DNA of 42,552 bases from Pleomorphomonas sp. T1.2MG-36 (GCF_950100655.1 NZ_CATNLY010000003.1:1-42552), one strand, 5' to 3'. Positions 24,750 to 33,287 are shown, counted from the first letter of the stretch. The notes: generated by a model from the sequence alone, not told the origin. Translations and numbers: made by a program.

Positions 24750-25667
24750 CTACCCCTGCCGCACCACCGCGCCAATCGCGTTCGTCACCAGCCGCGCGGC
24801 GGTCAGCGCCGAGAGGTTGCCGACGTCGGCGGAGGGGGCGAGTTCGACGATGTCGAAGCCGGCGATCCAGGCGCGGCGGCCCACGCCGGCGATCAGGTCG
24901 ATGGTTTCGGTGTAGGTGAGGCCGCCGGGGCTCGGCGCCGCCACGCCGGGCATGATGCCGGGGTCGAGCCCGTCGCAATCGAGCGTGATCACCACCCGCG
25001 CGTCCTCGGGAATGAGCCTGAGCGCCGCCTCCACCCCAGCGGCGTGGATCTCGCGCGCCGTCACCAGGTGGCTGCCGAAGCGCCGCGCCGCCTCGATCTC
25101 CTCGGCCCGCGCGCTGCCGACGCCGCGCATGCCCACCTGCACGATGCCCCGAACGTGGGCCATCTCGCTCGCCCGGCGCATCGGGCTGGAATAGCCGTGG
25201 CGCTCGCCCAGGATCTCGTCGCGCCAGTCGATGTGGGCGTCGATCTGCAACACCCAGATCGGGCCCCGAACCTCGGCATACCCGGCGAAGCCGGCCAGGA
25301 AGGGGATCACCACGGAATCGTCGCCGCCCAACAGGATCGGCACGGCGGACTCGTCGAGCACCTCCGCCGTCTGCGCGGCGATGGCGGCGCGGTTGCCGGC
25401 GCCATCCTCGGCGGCGGTCGCCACGTCGCCGATGTCGACGCAGGACACCGGCTCGTCGCCGAACAGCGGCCCGCCGAGATCGAAGTCCCAGTGGCCGACC
25501 AGCGGCGCGTCGTCGCGGCTCGCCGCGCGGATGGCCGCCGCCGCCGTGACCGAGCGGCTGGGCCGGCCGGCATAGGCGCTGCCATGGCCGGCGCCGAAGA
25601 TCATCGCCCGCGGCCGCCTCTCGGCGAGGTGGCTGGGCAGGCCGAGGAAGGATGTGGTGTCGGTCAT
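24750..25667 (-). CDS. Arginase/agmatinase-family ureohydrolase with an altered metal motif
   Basis: This 305-aa protein hydrolyses a guanidino compound to urea and an amine with two manganese ions, by family analogy. The metal motifs are GGDDS (114-118), QIDAHIDW (141-148) and LDCDGLDP (229-236), with FDIVELAP (271-278). In canonical members the first is GGDHS; here the metal-binding His is Asp (D117). The substrate may therefore differ from agmatine or arginine. ATG 25667 (MTDTTSF) is favoured over 25703. It is followed on the same strand by no partner; the upstream gene is the serine hydrolase. Confidence 0.85.
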   Translation of the reverse strand: MTDTTSFLGLPSHLAERRPRAMIFGAGHGSAYAGRPSRSVTAAAAIRAASRDDAPLVGHWDFDLGGPLFGDEPVSCVDIGDVATAAEDGAGNRAAIAAQTAEVLDESAVPILLGGDDSVVIPFLAGFAGYAEVRGPIWVLQIDAHIDWRDEILGERHGYSSPMRRASEMAHVRGIVQVGMRGVGSARAEEIEAARRFGSHLVTAREIHAAGVEAALRLIPEDARVVITLDCDGLDPGIMPGVAAPSPGGLTYTETIDLIAGVGRRAWIAGFDIVELAPSADVGNLSALTAARLVTNAIGAVVRQG

Positions 25668-25713
25668 GTGTCGATACCTGAAATCAGAGACGCCGCGCTC
25701 CAAGGCCCGAGCG

Positions 25714-26757
25714 TCAGGAGGCCTGCGGCAACTCGAGCCACGTTAATGCGGGATGCCGGCCTTGGAAGAGGTGGCCGGCAATGTCCGGAACGATATCCAG
25801 CCCCGCGTCACCGTTCATGAAGGCAACGAAGGCGGTGCGCGTCTCGGGCTCAGCCAGGACAAAGGCGGTCATTCCGGGGTTGGATCCCCAATGAAAGAAC
25901 GCCCCGTCTTCCGGTTCCAGCCCCCAACCAAGCCCCCAGGACACGCCTGGTTCGGTTTCGATGGGGCCTGGGCCCAAGGCTTCGAACCGGCCTCGCGGCG
26001 TCGGAACCTGCGGTTCCAGCCACAGGCCGGCGGTGCTTGCCGACAGCAATCGCCCCTCCATCGCCGCGACGACGAAGTTGCCATAGTCGGAAGCGGTCGT
26101 ATGCAGGGAAAAGGCGGCATTCGCCCGGCTCGGCTTGAATTTTGACAGAACCTTTCCCTCTCCGTCATGACCGCAGGCGGCAGCTTCACTGAACACGTCG
26201 AGCCAGACGAAACTGGACCTCTCCATGCCGAGCGGGTCGAGAACCAGCCTCCGAACAAGAAGTTCCAGCGGTTCACCGGTCAGCCGTTCGAGCGCGGATT
26301 GCAGGTAGACGAAACCTTCGCCCGAATAGCTGAAGCGAGAGCCGGGCGGGAAGTGGGTGCGCAAGGGAAGGTCATCGCGACGCCAGTTCGGCAAGCCCGT
26401 CGTGTGGGAGAGAACATGCCGCGCGGTGATCCGCGCCGAGGCAGGATCGTCGGCAACGATCGGCCCGGCAAACCGCGACAACGGCTCGTCCAGATCGAGC
26501 GTTCCGGCATCGACGAGCCGAAGCGCGGCGCAGGCGACGAGCGGTTTGCTGAGCGAGGCGGCTTCGAACACGGTCTCGCCGTCCACCGGCTCCCGCGTCT
26601 GCGTGCTGCGAACGCCCAGCGACAGCATGTCGCGCGTCCCGTTCCGGATGGCGAACAGCGATAGCCCCGGCACCCGAGCGCGCGTCATGAGGTCCTGGAG
26701 CCGGGTTTCAAAAGCTGCCATGTCCGCCCTCAATCCGAAACCGTCGGCACCGCTCAT
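25714..26757 (-). CDS. Serine hydrolase, beta-lactamase class C / penicillin-binding-protein-like family
   Basis: This 347-aa protein has the catalytic S-x-x-K in AASLSKPL (about residues 67-74), the Tyr motif in FSYSGEGFVYL and a C-terminal HWGSNPG corresponding to the HxG/KTG motif. No signal peptide is seen, so it is likely a cytoplasmic esterase or peptidase rather than a true beta-lactamase. Its ATG overlaps the stop of the glycolipid-binding gene (ATGA), showing translational coupling in a two-gene operon. Confidence 0.85.
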   Translation of the reverse strand: MSGADGFGLRADMAAFETRLQDLMTRARVPGLSLFAIRNGTRDMLSLGVRSTQTREPVDGETVFEAASLSKPLVACAALRLVDAGTLDLDEPLSRFAGPIVADDPASARITARHVLSHTTGLPNWRRDDLPLRTHFPPGSRFSYSGEGFVYLQSALERLTGEPLELLVRRLVLDPLGMERSSFVWLDVFSEAAACGHDGEGKVLSKFKPSRANAAFSLHTTASDYGNFVVAAMEGRLLSASTAGLWLEPQVPTPRGRFEALGPGPIETEPGVSWGLGWGLEPEDGAFFHWGSNPGMTAFVLAEPETRTAFVAFMNGDAGLDIVPDIAGHLFQGRHPALTWLELPQAS

Positions 26758-27320
26758 GGGCGCCTCATTCTGCGGAACACACCGGGATAATCCAGCACCA
26801 GGCCGGCCGCGTCCACCTCGATCTCGGCGGAAAAGCCGCTGTCGAGCCCCTCGTAGCGATAGCGGCCGGGGCCGTCGAGCCGCGTGTAGCGCTGCATGAC
26901 GCGCCTCGGACGGAGGCCGCCGTCGCCTTCGGGCAGCGGCACGTAGGCGACGGCGATGTCGCGGCTTTCGCCGATCGCCAGCCCCAGCCGCCGGATCGGC
27001 AGCGTGTTGGTGGCCGGGGTGACGCGGATGTCGACGTCGACGCAGCCCTGAAGGCTGGGCAGCGAGCGCCCGCCGACGGCGTCGCGCCAGCCGCCCTCGC
27101 CATCGGCCAGCAGATGCAGCGCCGGCCCGCCGACGAAGGCGACGCGAACGTCGCGGGTGCGGAAGGCGGCATCGGCGCGCACCAGATAATGCCCGCCATA
27201 GAGCCCTTCGTGCGTGCCCGCCACCACGCCTTCCAGCATGAGGCCGGTCTCGTCGAGGCGATAGGCGCAGTGCTCCAACCCCTCGCCGTCCCACTCCCGC
27301 CAGCAAACGGTGGTTGTCAT
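26754..27320 (-). CDS. Putative glycolipid-binding domain protein (PF06475-like)
   Basis: This 188-aa protein starts MTTTVCWREWDGEGLEHCAY and continues with beta-rich segments (LVRADAAFRTRDVRVAF, DVDIRVTPATNTLPIRRLGL) and YTRLDGPGRYRYEG, matching the glycolipid-binding domain family often seen in Proteobacteria and Actinobacteria. The biochemical role is not established. It is the first gene of an operon with the serine hydrolase, whose start overlaps its stop by four bases. Confidence 0.78.
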   Translation of the reverse strand: MTTTVCWREWDGEGLEHCAYRLDETGLMLEGVVAGTHEGLYGGHYLVRADAAFRTRDVRVAFVGGPALHLLADGEGGWRDAVGGRSLPSLQGCVDVDIRVTPATNTLPIRRLGLAIGESRDIAVAYVPLPEGDGGLRPRRVMQRYTRLDGPGRYRYEGLDSGFSAEIEVDAAGLVLDYPGVFRRMRRP

Positions 27321-27604
27321 CGGCGCCCCCTGCGATTGCGCGGCGAATCCTAGGCGCTGGCGGGGGTGGCGTAAAGCGCCGCGCGGCACCATTGGTCGCA
27401 TCGGCGGGCGCCGAAACCCGGCCGAAGCTCGAGTGTCAAGAAACGATGGAGACCGGATCAAGGCCCCGTGCGGACCGGCCCCGGACCTTGTCGAGGGACC
27501 GTTTGCGGTTGCGTGAGCCCCGGTGATCTCACATAGTCCCGGCCCGTTGGCGGACCGGGGGGCGCCGGACGGACTCGCGGGCGGAATGGTGGGCAAAGAG
27601 GCAC

Positions 27605-28297
27605 GTGGACAACAATCTTGTTCTCATCGTCGAGGATGAGCCGGCCATCGCGCGGATCCTCGAAGGCTATCTGCTGCGCGACGGCTACCGCACGGTGCAG
27701 GCCGCCGACGGCGAAACGGCGCTGCAGCACCACGCGCTGCTGAAGCCCGACATCGTGCTCCTCGACGCGCGCATTCCCAAGCTGGACGGCCTCGCCGTGC
27801 TGGCCCGCCTGCGCCAGACCAGCTCGACGCCGGTGATCATGGTCACCGCGCTCGCCGACGATCTCGACCGGCTGAGCGGCCTGCACCTCGGCGCCGACGA
27901 CTACATCGTCAAGCCGTTCAACCCGCAGGAGGTGGTGGCGCGGGTGAAGGCCGTCCTGCGCCGGACCACAGGCGAGCGCAAGGACAGCGTGCGCCGCTTC
28001 CGCGACATCGAGGTGGATTTCGGCAGCTACGCCGTGGTCGTCAACCAGGGCGGAAAGCGCGTTCCCCTGTCGCTGACGCTCAGCGAGTTCAGGATCCTCG
28101 CCCACATGATCCGCCACCCCACCCAGGCCTTCGGGCGGGCGGAAATCCTCGACGCCTGCCTGCCCGAGAGCGACGCGCTGGTGCGCACCGTCGACACCCA
28201 CATTTCCAACCTGCGCCGCAAGCTGGAAGACCTGGGGCAAACCGGCTTCTTCACCGCCGTGCGCGGCGTCGGCTACCGCTTTTCCGATCCGCAATGA
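27605..28297 (+). CDS. OmpR/PhoB-family response regulator (AdeR/BaeR-like)
   Basis: This 230-aa protein has a receiver domain (1-120) with acidic DE at 11-12, phospho-acceptor D54 and K103, and a C-terminal winged helix (about 130-228: LSEFRILAHMIRHPTQAFGRAEIL, VDTHISNLRRKLE, VRGVGYRF). The wording ADDLDRLSGLHLGADDYIVKPFNP is typical of AdeR/BaeR, regulators of envelope stress and RND efflux. The start is GTG. Its stop overlaps the histidine kinase start (ATGA). Direct targets are not visible nearby. Confidence 0.9.
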   Translation: MDNNLVLIVEDEPAIARILEGYLLRDGYRTVQAADGETALQHHALLKPDIVLLDARIPKLDGLAVLARLRQTSSTPVIMVTALADDLDRLSGLHLGADDYIVKPFNPQEVVARVKAVLRRTTGERKDSVRRFRDIEVDFGSYAVVVNQGGKRVPLSLTLSEFRILAHMIRHPTQAFGRAEILDACLPESDALVRTVDTHISNLRRKLEDLGQTGFFTAVRGVGYRFSDPQ

Positions 28298-29499
28298 CCA
28301 TGCCCAGGCGCCTGCCGCTCGCCACGCTGACCGCCACCGTCATCGCCACCATGCTGCTGCTCAGCGTCGGTCTCGCCTACATCGGCGTCACCTGGTACGC
28401 GACCTATCTCGATGAGAGCATCACCGGCGGCCTCGCGCCCGAGGCCGCCGCCGCCTACAAGGCCATCAACGAAGGCCGCGCCCCGGACGGACAGGCCGTC
28501 GTCGCCCTCGTCGAGCACCTCAACGCCCTCGATGAGGAAACCGACCTCAAGATCCAGCTCGCCGCCCTGGTCTGCGGGCTGGTGTCGGCCCTGGTCTGCG
28601 CCGTCATCGGCATCTATCTGGCCCGGCGCATCGCCCGCCCGCTCGAGGATCTCACCGCCGCCGCCGACGCGCTGAAGAGCGGCGACTTCTCGGTCCGCGT
28701 CGCCACGTCCTCCAGCGGCACGCGGGAGGTGTCGAGCCTCGTCGACACCTTCAACGCCCTCGCCACCGGCCTCGACAGCATGGAGAAGCGCCTGCGCTTC
28801 AACAACATGGCGGTCGCCCACGAACTGCGCACGCCGCTGACCATCCTGCAAGGCGGCTTGCAGGGCATGGTGGACGGCGTTTTCCCGCTGGAACGCCAGA
28901 GCATTTCCGATCTTCTGCTGCAGGTCGAGGGCCTCGGCCGCATCGTCGAGGACCTGCGCACCCTGTCGCTGGCCATCGGCCAGAAACTGGTGATGCAGCG
29001 CCAGCCCCTCGACGTGGCCGAAGTGGTCCAGGCGGTCATCGCCGTGGCCGGGCCGATGCTGGACGAAGCCGGGCTCAAGGTCGAAACCGACCTGCGGCCG
29101 GCCCGGATCTCCGCCGACCCGTCGCGGGTGCGTCAGGCCGTGCTGGCCCTGCTGGACAACGCCCGCCGCTATGCCGGGGCCGGCGGCTGGCTGCGCTGCG
29201 AAACCGAGCGGCTGGCCGACGGCGGCGTGGTCGTCCGCATTCTCGACCGTGGCCCCGGCTTCCCCGAGGACATGGACGCGGTCGCCGTCAACCCGTTCTG
29301 GCGCGGCGATCCGTCGCGCTCGCGCGCCACCGGCGGCACCGGGCTGGGCCTGTCGGTGGTCGAGGCCATCGCCGCCGCCCATGGCGGCCACCTCGCCCTG
29401 GCGAACCGGCCGGACGGCGGGGCGATGGTCGCCATCCACCTCTGTCCGGACGGTGGCCCGCCGACCGGCTGTCAGCAGAACAGCTCGCCGACGCCGTAG
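28294..29499 (+). CDS. Sensor histidine kinase (AdeS/BaeS-like)
   Basis: This 401-aa inner-membrane kinase has TM1 at about 12-34, a periplasmic sensor of about 55 residues, TM2 at about 88-110, HAMP at 110-160, H box AHELRTPL with H176, N box LLDNARRYA, and G boxes DRGPGF and GTGLGLSVV. It would phosphorylate the adjacent regulator, with which it overlaps. Its 3' end overlaps the convergent VirK/YbjX gene by 28 bp. Confidence 0.92.
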   Translation: MTMPRRLPLATLTATVIATMLLLSVGLAYIGVTWYATYLDESITGGLAPEAAAAYKAINEGRAPDGQAVVALVEHLNALDEETDLKIQLAALVCGLVSALVCAVIGIYLARRIARPLEDLTAAADALKSGDFSVRVATSSSGTREVSSLVDTFNALATGLDSMEKRLRFNNMAVAHELRTPLTILQGGLQGMVDGVFPLERQSISDLLLQVEGLGRIVEDLRTLSLAIGQKLVMQRQPLDVAEVVQAVIAVAGPMLDEAGLKVETDLRPARISADPSRVRQAVLALLDNARRYAGAGGWLRCETERLADGGVVVRILDRGPGFPEDMDAVAVNPFWRGDPSRSRATGGTGLGLSVVEAIAAAHGGHLALANRPDGGAMVAIHLCPDGGPPTGCQQNSSPTP

Positions 29500-30398
29500 A
29501 ACTGCGCCTTGCTGGCGGCGCGCCGGTCGTGCCCGCCGATCCGCGAGTAGGGCACCGTGAAGCCGAAGCCGTCGTCCGGCTCGCCGGAGCGTTCCGACCA
29601 GAAGCCGTCCACGTCCGACATCATCATGGATTGCCGCCGGGCGCGCCGGTAGCGGATGGGGTGCCGTGCGCGCGACACGGCGTGGAAATGCCGGGCGCGC
29701 CCCTCGGCCGCCAGCCCCTGGAGCACCATGAGAACGGCCTCCTTCGGGCGCAGGCCGGACAGGTCGCGGGTCGCCTCGATGATCAGGCGCTTGGCGTTGC
29801 GCGGCCCTTGCATGCTGCCCACCACGAAGGTGTAGCGTTGCCCGAGATCCTCGTAGACGAGGGTGAACCGCACCGTGCAGAGCGTCGCCCCGTCGCGGAT
29901 GCGGACCAGCCGGACGGCAAACGCCCCCTCGTGGCGGCCGCCGCAGCGGTCGGCCAGCATGATGAGGCAGCGATAGGCGTCGCCGCGCCCCGGCACCTCG
30001 CCCATGACCAGCGTCTCGCCCTGCCACAGCCGCACCATGCTGTCCCGCGACAGGATCTTGTCGGCAATGGTGAAATGGCCGGTGAGCAGGCCCAGCCGCT
30101 GCGTCCCGCTCAGCCCGAGGGCCAGAAACTTCATCAGCGGCTTCTGCAACAGGTCGTCGTGGGGCAGCGGATAGCCCCGCGACGCCACCACGCCCGCCAG
30201 CCATCGCCACCAGCCCAGGGTCGCCCTCGGGTAGACGAGAAAGCGGAGCCACAACAGCAGGCCGCGCTTCCAGCTCAGCCGGGCGAAGGCGGTCAGGATC
30301 CGGCAGGCGATGGCCCATCGGGGGTTGGCGAGCCCCGCCGGGCGGTACGGCTCGCAGGCCAGCGGCTCTTGCGCCGAAAGGATCTTGTCCAAGTGCAT
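29472..30398 (-). CDS. VirK/YbjX family protein (DUF535)
   Basis: This 308-aa protein matches the DUF535 pattern: YPRATLGWWRWL near the N-terminus, LTGHFTIADKIL, VRFTLVYEDLGQRYTFVVGS, GLRPKEAVLMVLQGLAAEGRA and YDGFW-like VDGFWSERSGE at the C-terminus. Family members are linked to virulence and to resistance to antimicrobial peptides in enterobacteria (PhoPQ regulon); the biochemical activity is unknown. Its convergent overlap with the sensor kinase suggests antisense interference between the two. Confidence 0.82.
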   Translation of the reverse strand: MHLDKILSAQEPLACEPYRPAGLANPRWAIACRILTAFARLSWKRGLLLWLRFLVYPRATLGWWRWLAGVVASRGYPLPHDDLLQKPLMKFLALGLSGTQRLGLLTGHFTIADKILSRDSMVRLWQGETLVMGEVPGRGDAYRCLIMLADRCGGRHEGAFAVRLVRIRDGATLCTVRFTLVYEDLGQRYTFVVGSMQGPRNAKRLIIEATRDLSGLRPKEAVLMVLQGLAAEGRARHFHAVSRARHPIRYRRARRQSMMMSDVDGFWSERSGEPDDGFGFTVPYSRIGGHDRRAASKAQFYGVGELFC

Positions 30399-30752
30399 GT
30401 GCAGGTTTCCAGTGCGTGTGCCCCGCGCTGCTCTGCATCGGCAGTGTCAAGACTTGGCCAAGATCGCATCCCCCTTTCGTGGGGGCGCACCGGCCGTCGC
30501 ACGGGACGGCGCACCGCGAGGACGGCGGAAAGCGGCCGGCGCGAGCCGAGGCGATTTCCGGCTACCGCATTGTTTCATATCGCTGAATTTTCGCTCCACG
30601 GAGGCGGCATCCTCGGCGTGGAGACGCGTGCGACCGGCATCGCCCGTCGTGGCCGCGTCGGCCCACGGGGCACGCGCGCCCCACAACCGCCACAAGAAGC
30701 GGCAGGATCGCCGCGGGGGCTCACCACACGATCATCACGACACGAGGCATTG
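30399..30752. other. Divergent intergenic region between virK-like and beta-lactamase genes
   Basis: A 354-bp region that must hold two outward promoters. CTTGGCCAAG at 30453-30462 is a perfect 10-bp palindrome. No dispersed hairpin copy or other gene is recognised. Confidence 0.4.
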
Positions 30753-31634
30753 ATGCGCGACATTCTTTTCCCGACCCGCCGAACGTTGCTCGGCGCCGCC
30801 GCCACCGCCGGCCTCGGCCTGATGCTGGCCGGCAAGGCCCTGGCGGCCGACGACCCGTTCGCCGCCCTGGAGGCGCGGAGCGGCGGCCGCATCGGCGTCG
30901 CCGCGCTCGACAAGGCCACCGGCGCCCGCCTGAGCCGCCGCGCCGACGAGCGCTTCGCCATGTGCTCGACGTTCAAGATGGTGGCCGCCGCCGCCGTGCT
31001 CGCCGCCGTCGACAGGGGCGAACTCAAGCTCGACACGAAAATCCCCTACGGCAAGGCCGACCTTCTCAGCTACGCCCCGGTCGCCGCCGAGCACGTCGCC
31101 GAAGGCGCCCTCAGCCTGGAGGCGCTCTGCCGCGCCGCCGTCGCCGTCAGCGACAACACCGCCGCCAACCTGATCCTGAAGGAAATCGGCGGCCCGGCCG
31201 GCTGGACGGCCTACGCCCGCACCCTGGGCGACGCCACCTCGCGCCTCGACCGCAACGAACCGACGCTCAACACCGCCCGAGAGGGCGACCCGCGCGACAC
31301 CACCACGCCCGAGGCGATGATGGGCAACGTCGACGCCCTGCTGCTCGGCGACGCCCTGTCCGACGCCTCGCGCAAGCGCCTGGAAGACTGGATGCTGGCC
31401 GGCACCGTCACCGGCCCGCTGATCAAGGCCGGCGTGCCCAAGACCTGGCAGGTGGCCGACAAGTCCGGCTCCGGCGGCAACGCCACCCGCAACGACGTCG
31501 GCATCATCTACCGCCCCGACAAGGCCCCCATCCTGGCCGCGATCTACACCACCGGCTCCAAGCTCGACCCGGACGGCCGCAACAAGCTGATCGCCGACGC
31601 CGCCACCCTCATCGCCACCCGCTTCGGCGGCTAG
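30753..31634 (+). CDS. bla: Class A beta-lactamase with Tat signal
   Basis: This 293-aa periplasmic serine beta-lactamase has a twin-arginine signal (PTRRTLLGAA...) cleaved near residue 31. The active site is complete: S72-T-F-K75, S133-D-N135, E169 in RNEPTLN and K237-S-G. A Cys precedes the active serine (C71) as in L2 and CTX-M enzymes, but no partner Cys follows KSG, so the carbapenemase-type disulfide is absent. The usual AmpR-type LysR regulator is not adjacent; the divergent neighbour is the virK-like gene. Confidence 0.93.
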   Translation: MRDILFPTRRTLLGAAATAGLGLMLAGKALAADDPFAALEARSGGRIGVAALDKATGARLSRRADERFAMCSTFKMVAAAAVLAAVDRGELKLDTKIPYGKADLLSYAPVAAEHVAEGALSLEALCRAAVAVSDNTAANLILKEIGGPAGWTAYARTLGDATSRLDRNEPTLNTAREGDPRDTTTPEAMMGNVDALLLGDALSDASRKRLEDWMLAGTVTGPLIKAGVPKTWQVADKSGSGGNATRNDVGIIYRPDKAPILAAIYTTGSKLDPDGRNKLIADAATLIATRFGG

Positions 31635-31790
31635 CGCGTCCCCGAAAGCGAGGGGAGCCCCACCCCCTCGCCCCACGCCATCCCCAAGCGAGGCGGGGTG
31701 ACCGCCCGATGACAGCGAGAAACCGACCAACCCGCCGACGGCAACAGCAAGCCAAGCGCCGGTTAAGCGCCTGTTCCATATCAATTTCCT

Positions 31791-31952
31791 GTCATCCAGG
31801 CGAAGGCCAGGACCTCGGGCAGAACGGGGCACAACGCCGATATCAACCGCCTGCATCAAGCAAGCGCGAACATGGCGGACGCGGAACGAGAGCCCGATAC
31901 CAACCGCCCGCCCCATCCTGCCCGAGGTCCTGCGCCTCACGCGCAGGATGAC
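31791..31952. repeat. Gene-less composite element 1 (C-D palindrome pair)
   Basis: The forward hairpin 31791-31818 (arm disturbed to CCAGGC, GCCAGG) and inverted hairpin 31921-31952 (CCTGCGC/GCGCAGG) enclose two direct boxes CCGATATCAACCGC and CCGATACCAACCGC separated by about 45 bp. This is the same layout as the GIY-YIG element at 32295 without the gene. Confidence 0.85.
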
Positions 31953-32086
31953 GATTTATATAGAGGAATCAGTTGGATAACCCGCGATCCGCGATGAGGA
32001 GCGCATCGTGCTGCCATATACGGAGGGGGGGGAAACCTCAAAGGCGAGGCAATACGCTCTATCCAATTGTTCCATTTATATAAATT

Positions 32087-32248
32087 GTCATCCTGGCGAA
32101 GGCCAGGACCTCAGGACGAGAAGGCGCGTCGGCCGATATCAACCGCCTGCATCAAGCAAGCGCGAGCATGGCGGACGCGAAACGGGAGCCCGATACCAAC
32201 CGCCCGCCCCATCCTGCCCGAGGTCCTGCGCCTCACGCGCAGGATGAC
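32087..32248. repeat. Gene-less composite element 2 (C-D palindrome pair)
   Basis: The forward hairpin 32087-32115 (CCTGGC-GAAG-GCCAGG) and inverted hairpin 32217-32248 (CCTGCGC-CTCAC-GCGCAGG) enclose an interior nearly identical to element 1. The flank from 31953 to 32086 (ATTTATATAGAGGAATCAG... to ...CTCTATCCAATTGTTCC) recurs at 33001-33135. Confidence 0.88.
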
Positions 32249-32294
32249 GATTCATTGATATAAAACAACAAGATAACGTAGAGCCACTCCCCCA

Positions 32295-32816
32295 CCGAAC
32301 GACCTCCCGTCACTATAAGGCCGTCATCCTGGCGAAGGCCAGGACCTCAGGACGAGAACGCGTGTCGGCCGATATCAACCGCCAATCACGACATGATCGT
32401 CTCGAAGAGATCGTCCCACTCCGGGTTCATCTCTTCGATCAGCCTGATCTTCCAGGCACGTTTCCAGAACTTCAGACGCTTCTCGCGATGAATGGCCTCG
32501 GTGATGTCGCCACAATCCTCGTACCAAACGAGCCGCGTGCAGTTGTAGCTGTCGGTGAAGCCTCGATGGATGTGATTGCGATGCTCCCAGATGCGGCCCT
32601 CCAAGTCGGCGGTGACGCCGACGTAGAGCACGCCCTGCGGCTTGTTGGTGACGATATATACGCAACCGGACTTCATGCTGCGAGCATCATGGAAATGGGA
32701 AGGCTGCGCAACTCTAGGATTTACGTCGCCCGATATCAACCGCTCGCTCCATTCTGCCCGAGGTCCTGCGCCTAAAGCGCAGGATGACGGCCTTATGGTG
32801 AGGGGAGATCGTTCGG
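32295..32816. mobile_element. Composite palindromic element carrying a GIY-YIG nuclease gene
   Basis: A 522-bp unit with 37-bp terminal inverted repeats (32295-32331 and 32780-32816; 34 of 37 match, inner part ATAAGGCCGTCATCCTG perfect). Inside each end lies a hairpin with a different stem (CCTGGC/GCCAGG at 32323-32351; CCTGCGC/GCGCAGG at 32757-32788). Then come identical 14-bp direct repeats CCGATATCAACCGC (32369-32382, 32730-32743), and between them a complete GIY-YIG gene. Elements 1 and 2 upstream share the frame but hold about 45 bp in place of the gene. Confidence 0.7.
32386..32676 (-). CDS. Single-domain GIY-YIG endonuclease
   Basis: This 96-aa protein has VYIVT (Y7) and LYVGVT (Y18) for the GIY-YIG strands, R28 in EGRIWEH, E65 in REKRLKFW and N84 in EEMNPEW, so all expected catalytic residues are present. 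Such short proteins cut or nick DNA; many have no known role. Its stop lies three bases from one 14-bp direct repeat, its start 54 bp from the other, and the whole sits inside a hairpin pair. This suggests it acts on, or moves with, these palindromes. ATG 32676 is the first good start; the frame extends further into the repeat. Confidence 0.88.
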   Translation of the reverse strand: MKSGCVYIVTNKPQGVLYVGVTADLEGRIWEHRNHIHRGFTDSYNCTRLVWYEDCGDITEAIHREKRLKFWKRAWKIRLIEEMNPEWDDLFETIMS

Positions 32817-32864
32817 CGCAGGAAGGCTGCCTACGCTATATACTTGTTTTATATCAATTAATTG

Positions 32865-33287
32865 TCATCCTGCGCTTTAGGCGCAGGACCTCGGGAAGGT
32901 AGAGCGCGGCGGCCCATATCAAGCTCCCTGAACCAAGGGCGCCCGATATCAACCCCACCGCCCCATCCTGCCTGAGGTCCTCGCCTGCGCAAGGATGACA
33001 ATTTATATAGAGGAATCAGTTGGATAACCCGCACCCCACCTTGGGAAGCGCATTGCACCGCCATATACGGAGGGGGAAACCTCAGAGGCGAGGCGAGGCG
33101 ATACGCTCTATCCAATTGTTCCATTTATATAAATTGTCATCCTTGCGCAGGCGAGGACCTCGGGCAGGATGAATCTCGACGCCGATATTGCGCTCCAGCA
33201 ACACAAGGGAGCTCGGTACGACCCTCGCTCCCCTCTCACCCTGAGATCCACCTTGAATTTGCGCGCGAATTCAAGGTGTACCTCAGG
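32865..33287. repeat. Palindrome run right of the GIY-YIG element
   Basis: Forward 32865-32896 (CCTGCGC/GCGCAGG, the same stem as the element's right hairpin), inverted 32971-32999 (CCTCGC/GCAAGG), forward 33136-33164 (CCTTGC/GCGAGG) and a partial long-class copy at 33241-33287 with CTTGAATTTGCG...AATTCAAG (33252-33275). The run ends just before the SDR gene. Confidence 0.85.

Noticed and set aside
27605..29499. Direct regulation of the RND operon at 8.9 kb by the AdeRS-like system
   Set aside because: Possible by family analogy, but genes are 16 kb apart and the pump already has its own TetR with operators; no shared site was seen.
29529..30752. Long N-terminal extension of the beta-lactamase
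   Set aside because: The stretch is antisense to the virK-like gene; the Tat signal begins right after ATG 30753.
30753..31634. KPC/SME-type carbapenemase
   Set aside because: Cys before the active Ser is present, but the partner Cys after the KSG motif is not; C71 alone also occurs in L2/CTX-M enzymes.
32386..32676. Group I intron homing endonuclease
   Set aside because: No split gene or intron structure around it; it is intergenic and enclosed by hairpins.
31791..33287. CRISPR array
   Set aside because: Repeats are palindromes in both orientations, with unequal spacing, conserved spacers and no cas genes.
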